A program made the translations under genes and the position numbers. From Acholeplasmataceae bacterium (lineage in GTDB: Bacteria; Bacillota; Negativicutes; Acidaminococcales; Acidaminococcaceae), in the NCBI GenBank assembly GCA_012719555.1, contig JAAYAE010000339.1:1-6189 (forward strand): DNA of 6,189 nt, written 5' to 3'. A model generated the notes under the pieces. It ran no database searches. It was not told the origin of the DNA and was given only the letters and a program-made list of their open reading frames with translations. Shown here piece after piece: positions 1 through 5,937 of this stretch. Every line of letters begins with the position of its first letter. The first letter of the stretch is position 1.

Positions 1-665
1 CTAACCTTGGTATGCGTATGAGCCAAATAATTAGTACATTTCTTCCAAACGCTGAAACTATCGCGGTATTATCAGGGCCTAATTTGGCAGGTGAGCTAGC
101 AAAACGACAACCTGGAGCTACTGTTATAGCATGTGGGGACTTAGCAATAGCTAAAAAGTTACAGAGTATGTTTATTAACAATTATTTTAGACCATATATT
201 TCCGAAGATGTTGATGGGGTGGAAATATGTGGTTGTTTAAAAAATACTATGGCATTAGTAAGTGGAATGATGTCGGGAATGAATTTTGGAGAAAACTGCC
301 AGGCAGCGCTAATAACACGCGGATTGGCAGAAATAACAAGATTGGGTATGAAATTAGGCGCACAACAAGATACTTTTTATGGATTAGCCGGTATTGGAGA
401 TTTAGTTGCAACTTGTACTAGTACGCAAAGTAGAAATAGGCGAGCAGGTGAGGCTCTGGCTCATGGAAAAACCCTAAAAGAAATTTATAGTACTACCAAT
501 ATGGTCATTGAGGGAATAAATACGGCAGAAGTTGTATACGCATTGGCTGAAAAACAAAACGTTGAAATGCCTATAGTCACTCAATTATATTTAGTTTTAT
601 TCAAAGAAAAATCTGTGCATGAAGCACTGGAATATCTCATGAGTAGAAAAGGTAAGAAAGAATAG
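1..665 (+). CDS. gpsA: Glycerol-3-phosphate dehydrogenase [NAD(P)+], 5'-truncated by window edge
   Basis: This enzyme reduces dihydroxyacetone phosphate to sn-glycerol 3-phosphate in the cytoplasm, giving the backbone for phospholipids. The reading frame is already open at the left edge (first whole codon at base 3), so the ATG at 12 is internal: the residues there, RMSQII, match the middle of GpsA. About 220 residues are visible against roughly 330-340 for the family, so the N-terminal Rossmann nucleotide-binding part (about 115 residues) lies upstream. Counting from the Met at base 12, visible motifs are SGPNLA (21-26), GVEICGCLKN (69-78) with the family's catalytic lysine at K77, the NFGENCQAALITRGLAE block (91-107), GLAGIGDL (124-131) with the conserved Asp at 130, and TSTQSRNRR (136-144) with the Arg-Asn pair that contacts substrate phosphate in the family. 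The C-terminal helical domain looks complete. No hairpin terminator follows the stop; the next gene has its own promoter. Confidence 0.97.
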   Translation, partial: NLGMRMSQIISTFLPNAETIAVLSGPNLAGELAKRQPGATVIACGDLAIAKKLQSMFINNYFRPYISEDVDGVEICGCLKNTMALVSGMMSGMNFGENCQAALITRGLAEITRLGMKLGAQQDTFYGLAGIGDLVATCTSTQSRNRRAGEALAHGKTLKEIYSTTNMVIEGINTAEVVYALAEKQNVEMPIVTQLYLVLFKEKSVHEALEYLMSRKGKKE

Positions 666-685
666 TAGTTTTTTTTGTAATATTA

Positions 686-694
686 TGCTATAAT
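686..694 (+). promoter_or_regulatory. Extended -10 promoter of the ACT-hom-thrB operon
   Basis: TGCTATAAT is an extended -10 element (TGn followed by a perfect TATAAT at 689-694), with an initiation site expected near 701. The position 17 bp upstream (666-671) is a poor -35 match, which is typical of extended -10 promoters; an eight-T run at 669-676 lies just above it. The predicted leader is only about 45 nt, too short for a T-box or a known amino-acid riboswitch. Assignment is by motif only. Confidence 0.65.
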
Positions 695-732
695 GTCTAC
701 TACACATAGATAAAGATGTTTACTGAATGGAT

Positions 733-738
733 AAGGAG
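733..738 (+). promoter_or_regulatory. Ribosome binding site of the ACT-HTH gene
   Basis: AAGGAG lies eight bases before the ATG at 747, which fixes that start. Confidence 0.8.
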
Positions 739-746
739 CTGTTTAC

Positions 747-1199
747 ATGAATGAAGAAAAGCAATCTAATTTTTATTTGGTAAGAGAAGAAATCTTACCG
801 GAAGCTATCAAAAAAACAATAGTTGTGAAGGAAATTTTAAAGCGAGGCGAACTTAAAACAGTTAATGAAGCGGTAGAAAAAGTGGGTTTGAGTCGCAGTG
901 CCTACTATAAATATAAAGATTATGTCTTTCCGTTTTATGAAGCCAGCAAGGAAAAGATTATTACTTTGTCATTGCTTTTAGAACATAAACCAGGTGTTTT
1001 ATCACGTGTTCTTAATACTATTGCCGGGGATTCCGGTAGTATTATGACTATTAATCAAGGTATTCCTTTGCAGGGTGTAGCTAATACAACGATATCAATA
1101 GAAACGAAGTCCTTAACTATTGATTTAGAGGCTTTATTAGATAAATTGCGCCTTATTGAAGGTGTGAAACGCTTAGAAGTTTTAGGACAAGTAGACTAA
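747..1199 (+). CDS. HTH/ACT domain protein of the UPF0735 (PheB-like) family
   Basis: This 150-residue protein matches the UPF0735 family typified by Bacillus subtilis PheB, which has about the same length. The N-terminal block FYLVREEILPEAIKKT (9-24) is the family signature. It is followed by a short helix-turn-helix-like segment (about 33-57, containing NEAVEKVGLSRSAYYKYKD) and an ACT domain (about 70-148) with the typical LEHKPGVLSRVLNTIA turn at 78-93. ACT domains generally bind small ligands, often amino acids, so a role as an amino-acid sensor or DNA-binding regulator is plausible, but the family's biochemical function is not firmly established. In B. subtilis pheB lies beside pheA; here the gene is the first of an operon with hom and thrB, 20 nt before hom. 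That suggests a link to aspartate-family synthesis rather than phenylalanine. The start is supported by AAGGAG at 733-738. Confidence 0.92.
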   Translation: MNEEKQSNFYLVREEILPEAIKKTIVVKEILKRGELKTVNEAVEKVGLSRSAYYKYKDYVFPFYEASKEKIITLSLLLEHKPGVLSRVLNTIAGDSGSIMTINQGIPLQGVANTTISIETKSLTIDLEALLDKLRLIEGVKRLEVLGQVD

Positions 1200-1219
1200 A
1201 CACAAGGAGCAATAATACA

Positions 1220-2518
1220 ATGCATAATGAAGTGAAAATAGGGCTGCTCGGTGCTGGAACTGTGGGTGGCGGTGTTATATTAGTGTTAAAAAACAATGCA
1301 AAAGAAATAGAAAAACGCGTAGGTGTTCCCGTACGGATTGTCAAAGTTTTTACTCGTAGCCCTGAAAAGGTTACAGAGTTAGACGCTGGTCTTGTAGTAA
1401 CCAATAATGTAGATGATATTTTAGATGATCCTGAAATAGACATTGTTATTGAGCTTATTGGTAGAGAAGACCCCGCAAAAGAATACATTGCCAGGGCCTT
1501 AGCAAACAAGAAAAATGTAGTAACAGCCAATAAAGACATTCTAGCTAAGTATGGTAAGGAATTATTTGCTTTGGCTGAAGAAAATAATGTGGATTTCATG
1601 TTTGAAGCTGCTGTTGCAGGTGGTATTCCAATTATTCGTCCTTTAAAGTCATGCCTAGCCGCTAATAAAATTAATTCAATTATGGGCATTGTAAATGGAA
1701 CCACGAATTATATGTTGTCTAAAATGGCATCTAGTCATGTTGATTTTAATGAAGTATTAAAAGAAGCACAAGACTTAGGCTATGCAGAATCTGATCCTAC
1801 TGCCGATATTGGTGGACTAGATGCTGCACGCAAATTAGTAATTTTGGCGTCTATTGCTTTTAACACTCGTATAACATTGGATGACGTTTATATTGAGGGT
1901 ATCGAAAAATTGACTTTGCGTGATATTGAATATGCAGATGAATTAGGATATGTAGTTAAACTATTAGCAATTGCTAAAAATAGCAAAACGAATGGAATCA
2001 GTGTACGTGTACACCCAACTATGCTTCCCAAAATTCATCCTTTATCCACCGTTAATGATGTCTACAATGCAATTTATGTTAATGGCGATGTTGTAGGAGA
2101 TGCTATGTTCTTGGGTCGCGGGGCCGGACGCATGCCAACTGCCAGCGCTGTTTGTGGTGATGTTGTAGATGTAGCCAGAAACATTGTGCACAATTGTACA
2201 GGTCGTATTAATTGTACTTGCTATGAAGAGAAGCATTTATGTTCTATTGAAAATATTACTTCTCCTTGCTATGTTAGGTTACTTGTACTAGACAAACCTG
2301 GTGTTTTAGCCGCCATTGCTTCAGCCTTTGGTGCACAAAATGTGAGCTTAAAAAATGTTGTACAAAAGAGTCAAGTAGATGGATTCTCCGAACTTGTAGT
2401 TATTACTTATGATGTTTCCGAATATAATCTACGTATGGCCTTGGCAACATTAGCAGGGTTGCCGGTAGTAGAGAAAATATGCAGCGTAATTCGCGTTGAA
2501 GATGAGTCCTTGGAGTAA
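1220..2518 (+). CDS. hom: Homoserine dehydrogenase (with C-terminal ACT domain)
   Basis: Catalyses NAD(P)H-dependent reduction of aspartate 4-semialdehyde to homoserine, the branch point for threonine and methionine. The 432 residues match the usual monofunctional form with no aspartokinase fusion. The N-terminal Rossmann fold shows GLLGAGTVGGG (8-18). VVTANKDILAKYG (100-112) contains K105, equivalent to a family catalytic lysine. The substrate domain has FEAAVAGGIPIIRPL (128-142), NGTTNYML (159-166) and GYAESDPTADIGGLDAARKL (187-206). E190, D201 and K205 there have the spacing of the conserved substrate-binding and proton-transfer residues. A C-terminal ACT domain (about 350-428, YVRLLVLDKPGVLAAIASAF) implies allosteric feedback, usually by threonine; that is inferred. 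The linker at 326-350 is unusually rich in cysteine. AAGGAG at 1204-1209 supports the ATG. thrB starts six bases after the stop, so the two are almost certainly co-transcribed and perhaps translationally coupled. Confidence 0.97.
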   Translation: MHNEVKIGLLGAGTVGGGVILVLKNNAKEIEKRVGVPVRIVKVFTRSPEKVTELDAGLVVTNNVDDILDDPEIDIVIELIGREDPAKEYIARALANKKNVVTANKDILAKYGKELFALAEENNVDFMFEAAVAGGIPIIRPLKSCLAANKINSIMGIVNGTTNYMLSKMASSHVDFNEVLKEAQDLGYAESDPTADIGGLDAARKLVILASIAFNTRITLDDVYIEGIEKLTLRDIEYADELGYVVKLLAIAKNSKTNGISVRVHPTMLPKIHPLSTVNDVYNAIYVNGDVVGDAMFLGRGAGRMPTASAVCGDVVDVARNIVHNCTGRINCTCYEEKHLCSIENITSPCYVRLLVLDKPGVLAAIASAFGAQNVSLKNVVQKSQVDGFSELVVITYDVSEYNLRMALATLAGLPVVEKICSVIRVEDESLE

Positions 2519-2524
2519 AATACG

Positions 2525-3442
2525 ATGATAAAAACTGATGAGCCGGTTATAGTGAAAGTTCCTGCCACGTCTGCTAACTGCGGTCCTGGTTTTGACTGCT
2601 TGGGAGTAGCTTGCACTTTGTATAACACATTTACTTATGAAGTTATTAAAAGTGGGCTGGAACTATTAATAGATGGTGAGGGGCATGATGTGCTGACTGC
2701 TACTTCTAACAATCTTGCCTTTGTTTCTTTTTTCAAGGTTTGGAATAAAATTACAGATCAAGAGATTGGTCTAAAGATACATATGCGCAATAATATCCCT
2801 TTATCAAGAGGTTTGGGCAGCAGCTCAACTGCAATCGTTGCCGGATTAGTAGCTGCTAACGAAATGACAGGCAATACATTAACAAAAGATGAATTAGTTG
2901 GCATGGCCACCGAGATCGAAGGTCATCCTGATAATGTTGCACCGGCGCTTTTAGGCGGATTTACTATTAGCTACATGGTAGATAAGATTGCCCATTCTTT
3001 TTGCTTTGTACCTGCAAAAAAATTCAAACTGGTAGCAGTAGTGCCTGAAATGCCACTATCTACAGCTAGAGCTAGAGCGGCTATACCTTCGCAAGTACCT
3101 CATGGTGACGCTGTTTTTAATGCAAGCCGCGCCGCACTTTTAATAGGGTCACTTATGAGTGGCGAATATAAATACCTGCCTGCGGCTCTAGAAGATAAAT
3201 TACATCAACCATATAGGGCAGAACTTATTCCAGGCATGCACGAAGCTTTTGTTGCGGCAAAAGCAAAAGGTGCTTATAATGCTATTATTTCAGGAGCAGG
3301 TTCAACGCTTATGGCTTATGCTCCTGTTACTAGCAATACAGATGAAATCGGCAGGGCCATGGTAGAGGCCTTAGCTTCTAAGGGAATGGAAGCTGTGTAC
3401 CATGTTTTAAATATTGACGCTGATGGTGCAAAAATACTATAA
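2525..3442 (+). CDS. thrB: Homoserine kinase (GHMP kinase family)
   Basis: Phosphorylates homoserine with ATP to O-phosphohomoserine, the substrate of threonine synthase, in the cytoplasm. The 305 residues are a normal length for ThrB. GHMP kinase motifs appear in order: motif 1 VPATSANCGPGFDCLGVA (12-29), motif 2, the glycine/serine-rich ATP loop IPLSRGLGSSSTAIVAG (91-107), EGHPDNVAPALLGG (132-145), and motif 3 NAIISGAGSTLMAY (252-265). The only departures from consensus are small, such as Cys for Leu and Ser in motif 1. The ATG sits six bases after the hom stop; its GGAG (2512-2515) lies in the last codons of hom, nine bases before the start, so translation is probably coupled. The gene ends an operon: a strong terminator starts two bases after the stop codon. 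Threonine synthase (thrC) does not follow, so it must be encoded elsewhere if present. Confidence 0.97.
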   Translation: MIKTDEPVIVKVPATSANCGPGFDCLGVACTLYNTFTYEVIKSGLELLIDGEGHDVLTATSNNLAFVSFFKVWNKITDQEIGLKIHMRNNIPLSRGLGSSSTAIVAGLVAANEMTGNTLTKDELVGMATEIEGHPDNVAPALLGGFTISYMVDKIAHSFCFVPAKKFKLVAVVPEMPLSTARARAAIPSQVPHGDAVFNASRAALLIGSLMSGEYKYLPAALEDKLHQPYRAELIPGMHEAFVAAKAKGAYNAIISGAGSTLMAYAPVTSNTDEIGRAMVEALASKGMEAVYHVLNIDADGAKIL

Positions 3443-3443
3443 C

Positions 3444-3471
3444 AAAAGCTACCATTTTTGGTAGCTTTTTT
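3444..3471 (+). terminator. Intrinsic terminator of the ACT-hom-thrB operon
   Basis: AAAAGCTACC (3444-3453) pairs perfectly with GGTAGCTTTT (3460-3469) around a six-base ATTTTT loop, and the right arm runs into a six-T tract (3466-3471). The stem can extend outward imperfectly (AAC at 3441-3443 with GTT at 3472-3474). The mirror arrangement of A and T runs means it could also act on minus-strand transcripts. It separates the threonine operon from the tRNA promoter 10 bp downstream. Confidence 0.93.
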
Positions 3472-3481
3472 GTTAAAGTCA

Positions 3482-3510
3482 TTGACAGTTCATGCAAAAA
3501 AAGTTACAAT
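3482..3510 (+). promoter_or_regulatory. Strong sigma-A/sigma-70-type promoter of tRNA-Pro
   Basis: A perfect -35 box TTGACA (3482-3487) is followed after exactly 17 bp by TACAAT (3505-3510), one mismatch from the consensus -10. Initiation is expected about 3517-3518, only about five bases before the mature tRNA, so the 5' leader removed by RNase P would be very short. Confidence 0.92.
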
Positions 3511-3522
3511 AATACTCGTGTT

Positions 3523-3599
3523 CGGGGCGTGGCTCAGCTTGGTAGAGCGCTTCCTTGGGGGGGAAGAGGTCGCTAGTTCAAATCTAGTCGCTCCGACCA
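3523..3599 (+). tRNA. tRNA-Pro, anticodon GGG
   Basis: A complete 77-base cloverleaf with encoded CCA. The acceptor stem CGGGGCG (3523-3529) pairs with CGCTCCG (3589-3595) through one G-U pair. C1-G72 is typical of bacterial tRNA-Pro. The D stem GCTC/GAGC encloses AGCTTGGTA. The anticodon stem CTTCC/GGAAG (3550-3554, 3562-3566) encloses the loop TTGGGGG, placing anticodon GGG at 3557-3559, which reads CCC and CCU. The T arm is GCTAG-TTCAAAT-CTAGT (3572-3588) with one G-U pair, followed by A73 and CCA (3597-3599). G at position 37 is the expected TrmD (m1G37) target. The gene stands alone, with its own promoter and terminator. Confidence 0.97.
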
Positions 3600-3615
3600 A
3601 TTATAGATGTTATGA

Positions 3616-3650
3616 ATGCCGCAGAGATTATTCTTTGCGACATTTTTTTT
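3616..3650 (+). terminator. Intrinsic terminator after tRNA-Pro
   Basis: An 11-bp stem joins 3616-3626 (ATGCCGCAGAG) to 3633-3643 (CTTTGCGACAT), with one C/A mismatch, one G-U pair and a six-base loop. It is followed by T at 3643-3650, an eight-T tract. It begins 17 bases after the tRNA CCA end, so the primary transcript would need 3' trimming. Confidence 0.85.
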
Positions 3651-3665
3651 GCTTACTGTATTTTC

Positions 3666-3694
3666 TTGTAATAACTCTTATAATCCTATATACT
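3666..3694 (+). promoter_or_regulatory. Probable promoter of the zinc-ribbon gene-prfC unit
   Basis: TTGTAA (3666-3671, four of six -35 bases), a 17-bp spacer and TATACT (3689-3694, five of six -10 bases) form one candidate. A perfect TATAAT at 3679-3684 is an overlapping alternative but lacks a good -35 at the right distance. Either would start transcription about 30-45 bases before the GTG at 3736. Since a terminator lies just upstream, a promoter is needed here. Confidence 0.6.
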
Positions 3695-3724
3695 AATTAG
3701 TTGTATACAGAAAAATTAGAAGAT

Positions 3725-3730
3725 GGTGAT
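3725..3730 (+). promoter_or_regulatory. Ribosome binding site deciding the GTG start at 3736
   Basis: GGTGAT is fully complementary to the 3' end of 16S rRNA (AUCACC) and lies five bases before GTG. An in-frame TGA at 3727-3729 excludes any earlier start. Confidence 0.65.
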
Positions 3731-3735
3731 TTTTA

Positions 3736-4290
3736 GTGATTAGAAGTATTGACCTTATATGCAGTCACTGCAAAAAAACTTTCAAACCCTTAAGCAAGCT
3801 CTATTACTTGGAAGATTTTTCCGGTGCTAACAGCTTGCAAGATGCTAAGCTTTTATGTCAGGATTGCATAGACACTTGGCAAAATCGGTGGCAAATTAAA
3901 GAAGCAATTTTTACGGAAAAAGATTATTCTCAGTATGTAACAATTACTTTAAAAAATGGTGAAGTTCTTAGGGACTTAGATTGCACGGCCCTAGAAGACA
4001 TTGTTCTGGTCACAGGGCAAGATTTACCAAAAGAAGCACAAAAAAAGCTTTTTTCTCTTTATAATGCTTGGGATCTTGAACGCAAGAAAAATACCTTGAA
4101 AACTTGTCAATTTCAGGATGAATTTATGCGAACAACTTTTTCTTGCGAAACATATGGCGGAGAGAAGTATGAAAATATTGCTTTTCGGTTTAATATGCAA
4201 GGACGGTTGGAAACTGAAAAACCTTTGCCAGAGTATATAGTTGAACAAATTATGATTGCTTTTAAAATGTATCAAGTACAAAAAGGTTAA
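3736..4290 (+). CDS. Uncharacterised 184-residue protein with N-terminal four-cysteine zinc-ribbon-like motif
   Basis: I do not recognise this protein. It begins with GTG. An in-frame stop lies just upstream and the next in-frame ATG is beyond residue 130, so a later ATG start would delete most of the protein. The N-terminus has two CxxC pairs, C9-x2-C12 (CSHC) and C41-x2-C44 (CQDC), spaced as in a treble-clef or zinc-ribbon fold, so zinc binding is likely though inferred. The remainder (about 55-184) is mixed alpha/beta in character, soluble and charged, with no signal peptide or membrane segment. Two halves, about 67-113 and 134-180, share a weak ungapped register (GE at 75 and 142, LP at 97 and 164), hinting at a duplicated small domain. 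It is probably transcribed with prfC, 19 nt downstream, so a translation-related role is possible but unproven. Codon use resembles its neighbours, so it looks like a real resident gene. Confidence 0.88.
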   Translation: MIRSIDLICSHCKKTFKPLSKLYYLEDFSGANSLQDAKLLCQDCIDTWQNRWQIKEAIFTEKDYSQYVTITLKNGEVLRDLDCTALEDIVLVTGQDLPKEAQKKLFSLYNAWDLERKKNTLKTCQFQDEFMRTTFSCETYGGEKYENIAFRFNMQGRLETEKPLPEYIVEQIMIAFKMYQVQKG

Positions 4291-4293
4291 AAT

Positions 4294-4300
4294 AGGGGGA
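4294..4300 (+). promoter_or_regulatory. Ribosome binding site of prfC
   Basis: AGGGGGA, nine bases before the ATG at 4310, selects that codon over the upstream in-frame ATG at 4256, which lies inside the preceding gene and has no comparable site. Confidence 0.75.
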
Positions 4301-4309
4301 TTTTATTTA

Positions 4310-5920
4310 ATGCAAGATTTTTTTAATAAGATTGATAAGCGCAGGACTTTCGCTATTATTTCGCATCCTGATGCCGGTAAAACAACATTAACAGAAAAAC
4401 TATTACTTTATGGTGGTGCTATTCACTTAGCAGGCTCCGTAAAATCACGCAAGAGTAATAAACACGCGGTTTCCGATTGGATGGAAATTGAAAAACAACG
4501 TGGTATTTCTGTTACTTCCAGTGTGTTACAATTTGATTATGATGGTTATAGGGTTAATATTCTAGATACTCCCGGTCATCAAGATTTCAGTGAGGACACA
4601 TATAGGACTTTGATGGCAGCAGATAGTGCTGTAATGCTTATTGATGCAGCAAAAGGTGTAGAACCACAGACTAAAAAATTATTTTGGGTTTGTCATAAAC
4701 GTAAGTTACCAATTTTTACTTTTGTTAATAAATTGGATAGATATGGCAAAACCCCTATTGAGCTTATGGATGAATTAGAACAAGTACTTGGAATTCATGC
4801 TTATCCAATGAATTGGCCAATTGGTTTGGATGGCCATTATTTAGGTGTGTATGATCGTATTAACAAACAGATAGAACTTTTTGAAAATGATAATACACAT
4901 GGTTCTAAAATATTAAAATCTACCACAGGCAGTTTGGAAGATCCGGCAATTATTGCTGCTTTGGGGGAAGATAATTACACTAACTTATGCAATGACATTG
5001 AACTATTAGACATGGCCGGCGATAAGTTCGATATGACAAAAGTTAATAGTGGAGAACTGACACCTATGTTCTTTGGTAGTGCTATGACAAATTTTGGCGT
5101 CAGAGGATTCTTAGAGAAATTCTTGGAGCTTTCTCCTAAACCACAAGCACGAACTTTGAAGAATGGGGATATTTTGGCTCCTGAAAATACCGAATTTTCC
5201 GCTTTTATTTTTAAAATTCAAGCAAATATGAACCCAGCCCATCGTGATCGTATTTCTTTTATGCGTATTTGTTCCGGAATTTTTGATAAAGGTATGTCTG
5301 TTTATCATGTGCAAAGTAAAAAAGTAATAAAACTCTCTCAGCCACAACAATTTCTGGCTCAAGAACGCACAATAGTGGAAAAAGCATACCCAGGTGATAT
5401 TATTGGTGTTTTTGATCCTGGAATCTTCAGTATTGGTGATACAATCTGCGATGAAAACATGAAAATACAATTTGAAGATTTCCCTGTTTTCCCACCGGAA
5501 ATTTTTGCACGTGTACAGCCAAAAGATTCAATGAAGCGCAAACAGTTTGAAAAAGGCATTACACAATTGGCACAAGAAGGCGCTATTCAAGTGTTTAAAG
5601 AAAAAGGCATGGGTATGGAAAGCTTTGTTATTGGCGTTGTTGGAGTGCTACAGTTAGAGGTTTTAGAATATCGCTTGCTTAATGAATATGGTGCCAAGCT
5701 CTTGATGAATCAGTTGGGTTATACAGTAGCACGCTGGATTTATACAGAGGACAAGAAATTAATTGAAAACATTAAAGGCTTAGATAGTGGGATGCTGGTT
5801 TATGATGAAGAAAATCGTCCGGTGGTCTTAGTAAATAATGAGTGGAGCTTGAACTGGATTTTAGAAAGAAACCCTGGTATTAAATTTGTTTTGGTGCCTG
5901 CAGAGGCTACAGTCATTTAG
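4310..5920 (+). CDS. prfC: Peptide chain release factor 3 (RF3), translational GTPase
   Basis: RF3 is a ribosome-bound GTPase that recycles RF1 and RF2 after peptide release and has been linked to post-peptidyl-transfer quality control. The 536 residues compare with 529 in E. coli. I place the start at 4310 because MQDFFNKIDKRRTFAIISHP aligns with the normal RF3 N-terminus; an upstream in-frame ATG at 4256 would add 18 atypical residues overlapping the previous gene. GTPase motifs are: G1 SHPDAGKTT (18-26), the RF3-typical SDWMEIEKQRGISVTSSV (55-72) carrying G2, G3 DTPGHQDFSEDTYRT (86-100), G4 NKLD (140-143) and G5 GSA (256-258). Domain II starts near 295 with FIFKIQANMNPAHRDRISFMR (299-319). 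Domain III carries QLAQEGAIQVF (419-429) and the VGVLQLEVLEYRL (444-456) motif. All key GTPase residues are present. It is the second gene of its unit, and no terminator separates it from the following membrane-protein gene. Confidence 0.97.
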   Translation: MQDFFNKIDKRRTFAIISHPDAGKTTLTEKLLLYGGAIHLAGSVKSRKSNKHAVSDWMEIEKQRGISVTSSVLQFDYDGYRVNILDTPGHQDFSEDTYRTLMAADSAVMLIDAAKGVEPQTKKLFWVCHKRKLPIFTFVNKLDRYGKTPIELMDELEQVLGIHAYPMNWPIGLDGHYLGVYDRINKQIELFENDNTHGSKILKSTTGSLEDPAIIAALGEDNYTNLCNDIELLDMAGDKFDMTKVNSGELTPMFFGSAMTNFGVRGFLEKFLELSPKPQARTLKNGDILAPENTEFSAFIFKIQANMNPAHRDRISFMRICSGIFDKGMSVYHVQSKKVIKLSQPQQFLAQERTIVEKAYPGDIIGVFDPGIFSIGDTICDENMKIQFEDFPVFPPEIFARVQPKDSMKRKQFEKGITQLAQEGAIQVFKEKGMGMESFVIGVVGVLQLEVLEYRLLNEYGAKLLMNQLGYTVARWIYTEDKKLIENIKGLDSGMLVYDEENRPVVLVNNEWSLNWILERNPGIKFVLVPAEATVI

Positions 5921-5937
5921 AAGGGAAGTATTTAGCT

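Noticed and set aside
227..421. Plus-strand 64-codon open frame inside gpsA
   Set aside because: It is out of frame within conserved gpsA sequence, including the catalytic lysine region, and has no ribosome binding site.
669..676. T-run after gpsA as an intrinsic terminator
   Set aside because: No GC-rich hairpin precedes the eight T; the upstream sequence is purine-rich and cannot fold into a stable stem.
695..746. T-box, riboswitch or leader-peptide attenuator controlling the threonine operon
   Set aside because: The predicted leader is about 45 nt, shows no terminator/antiterminator pair and no Thr/Ile-rich short frame, so there is no room or signal for these elements.
1153..1704. Minus-strand open frame of 183 codons opposite the hom start region
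   Set aside because: It lies antisense to well-conserved homoserine dehydrogenase sequence, has low-complexity Ser/Leu/Thr-rich composition, and no ribosome binding site or recognisable motif.
3458..3700. Plus-strand open frame of 80 codons across the intergenic region
   Set aside because: It runs through the thrB terminator, the tRNA promoter, the whole tRNA-Pro and its terminator, so it is an accidental open frame over RNA and regulatory sequence.
4256..4309. N-terminal extension of prfC from the ATG at 4256
   Set aside because: It overlaps the end of the preceding gene, lacks a ribosome binding site, and the RF3 family N-terminus matches the ATG at 4310, which has AGGGGGA at the right distance.
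5111..5559. Minus-strand open frames of 119 and 66 codons within prfC
   Set aside because: Both are antisense to conserved RF3 domain II/III, have no recognisable motifs and no ribosome binding sites.
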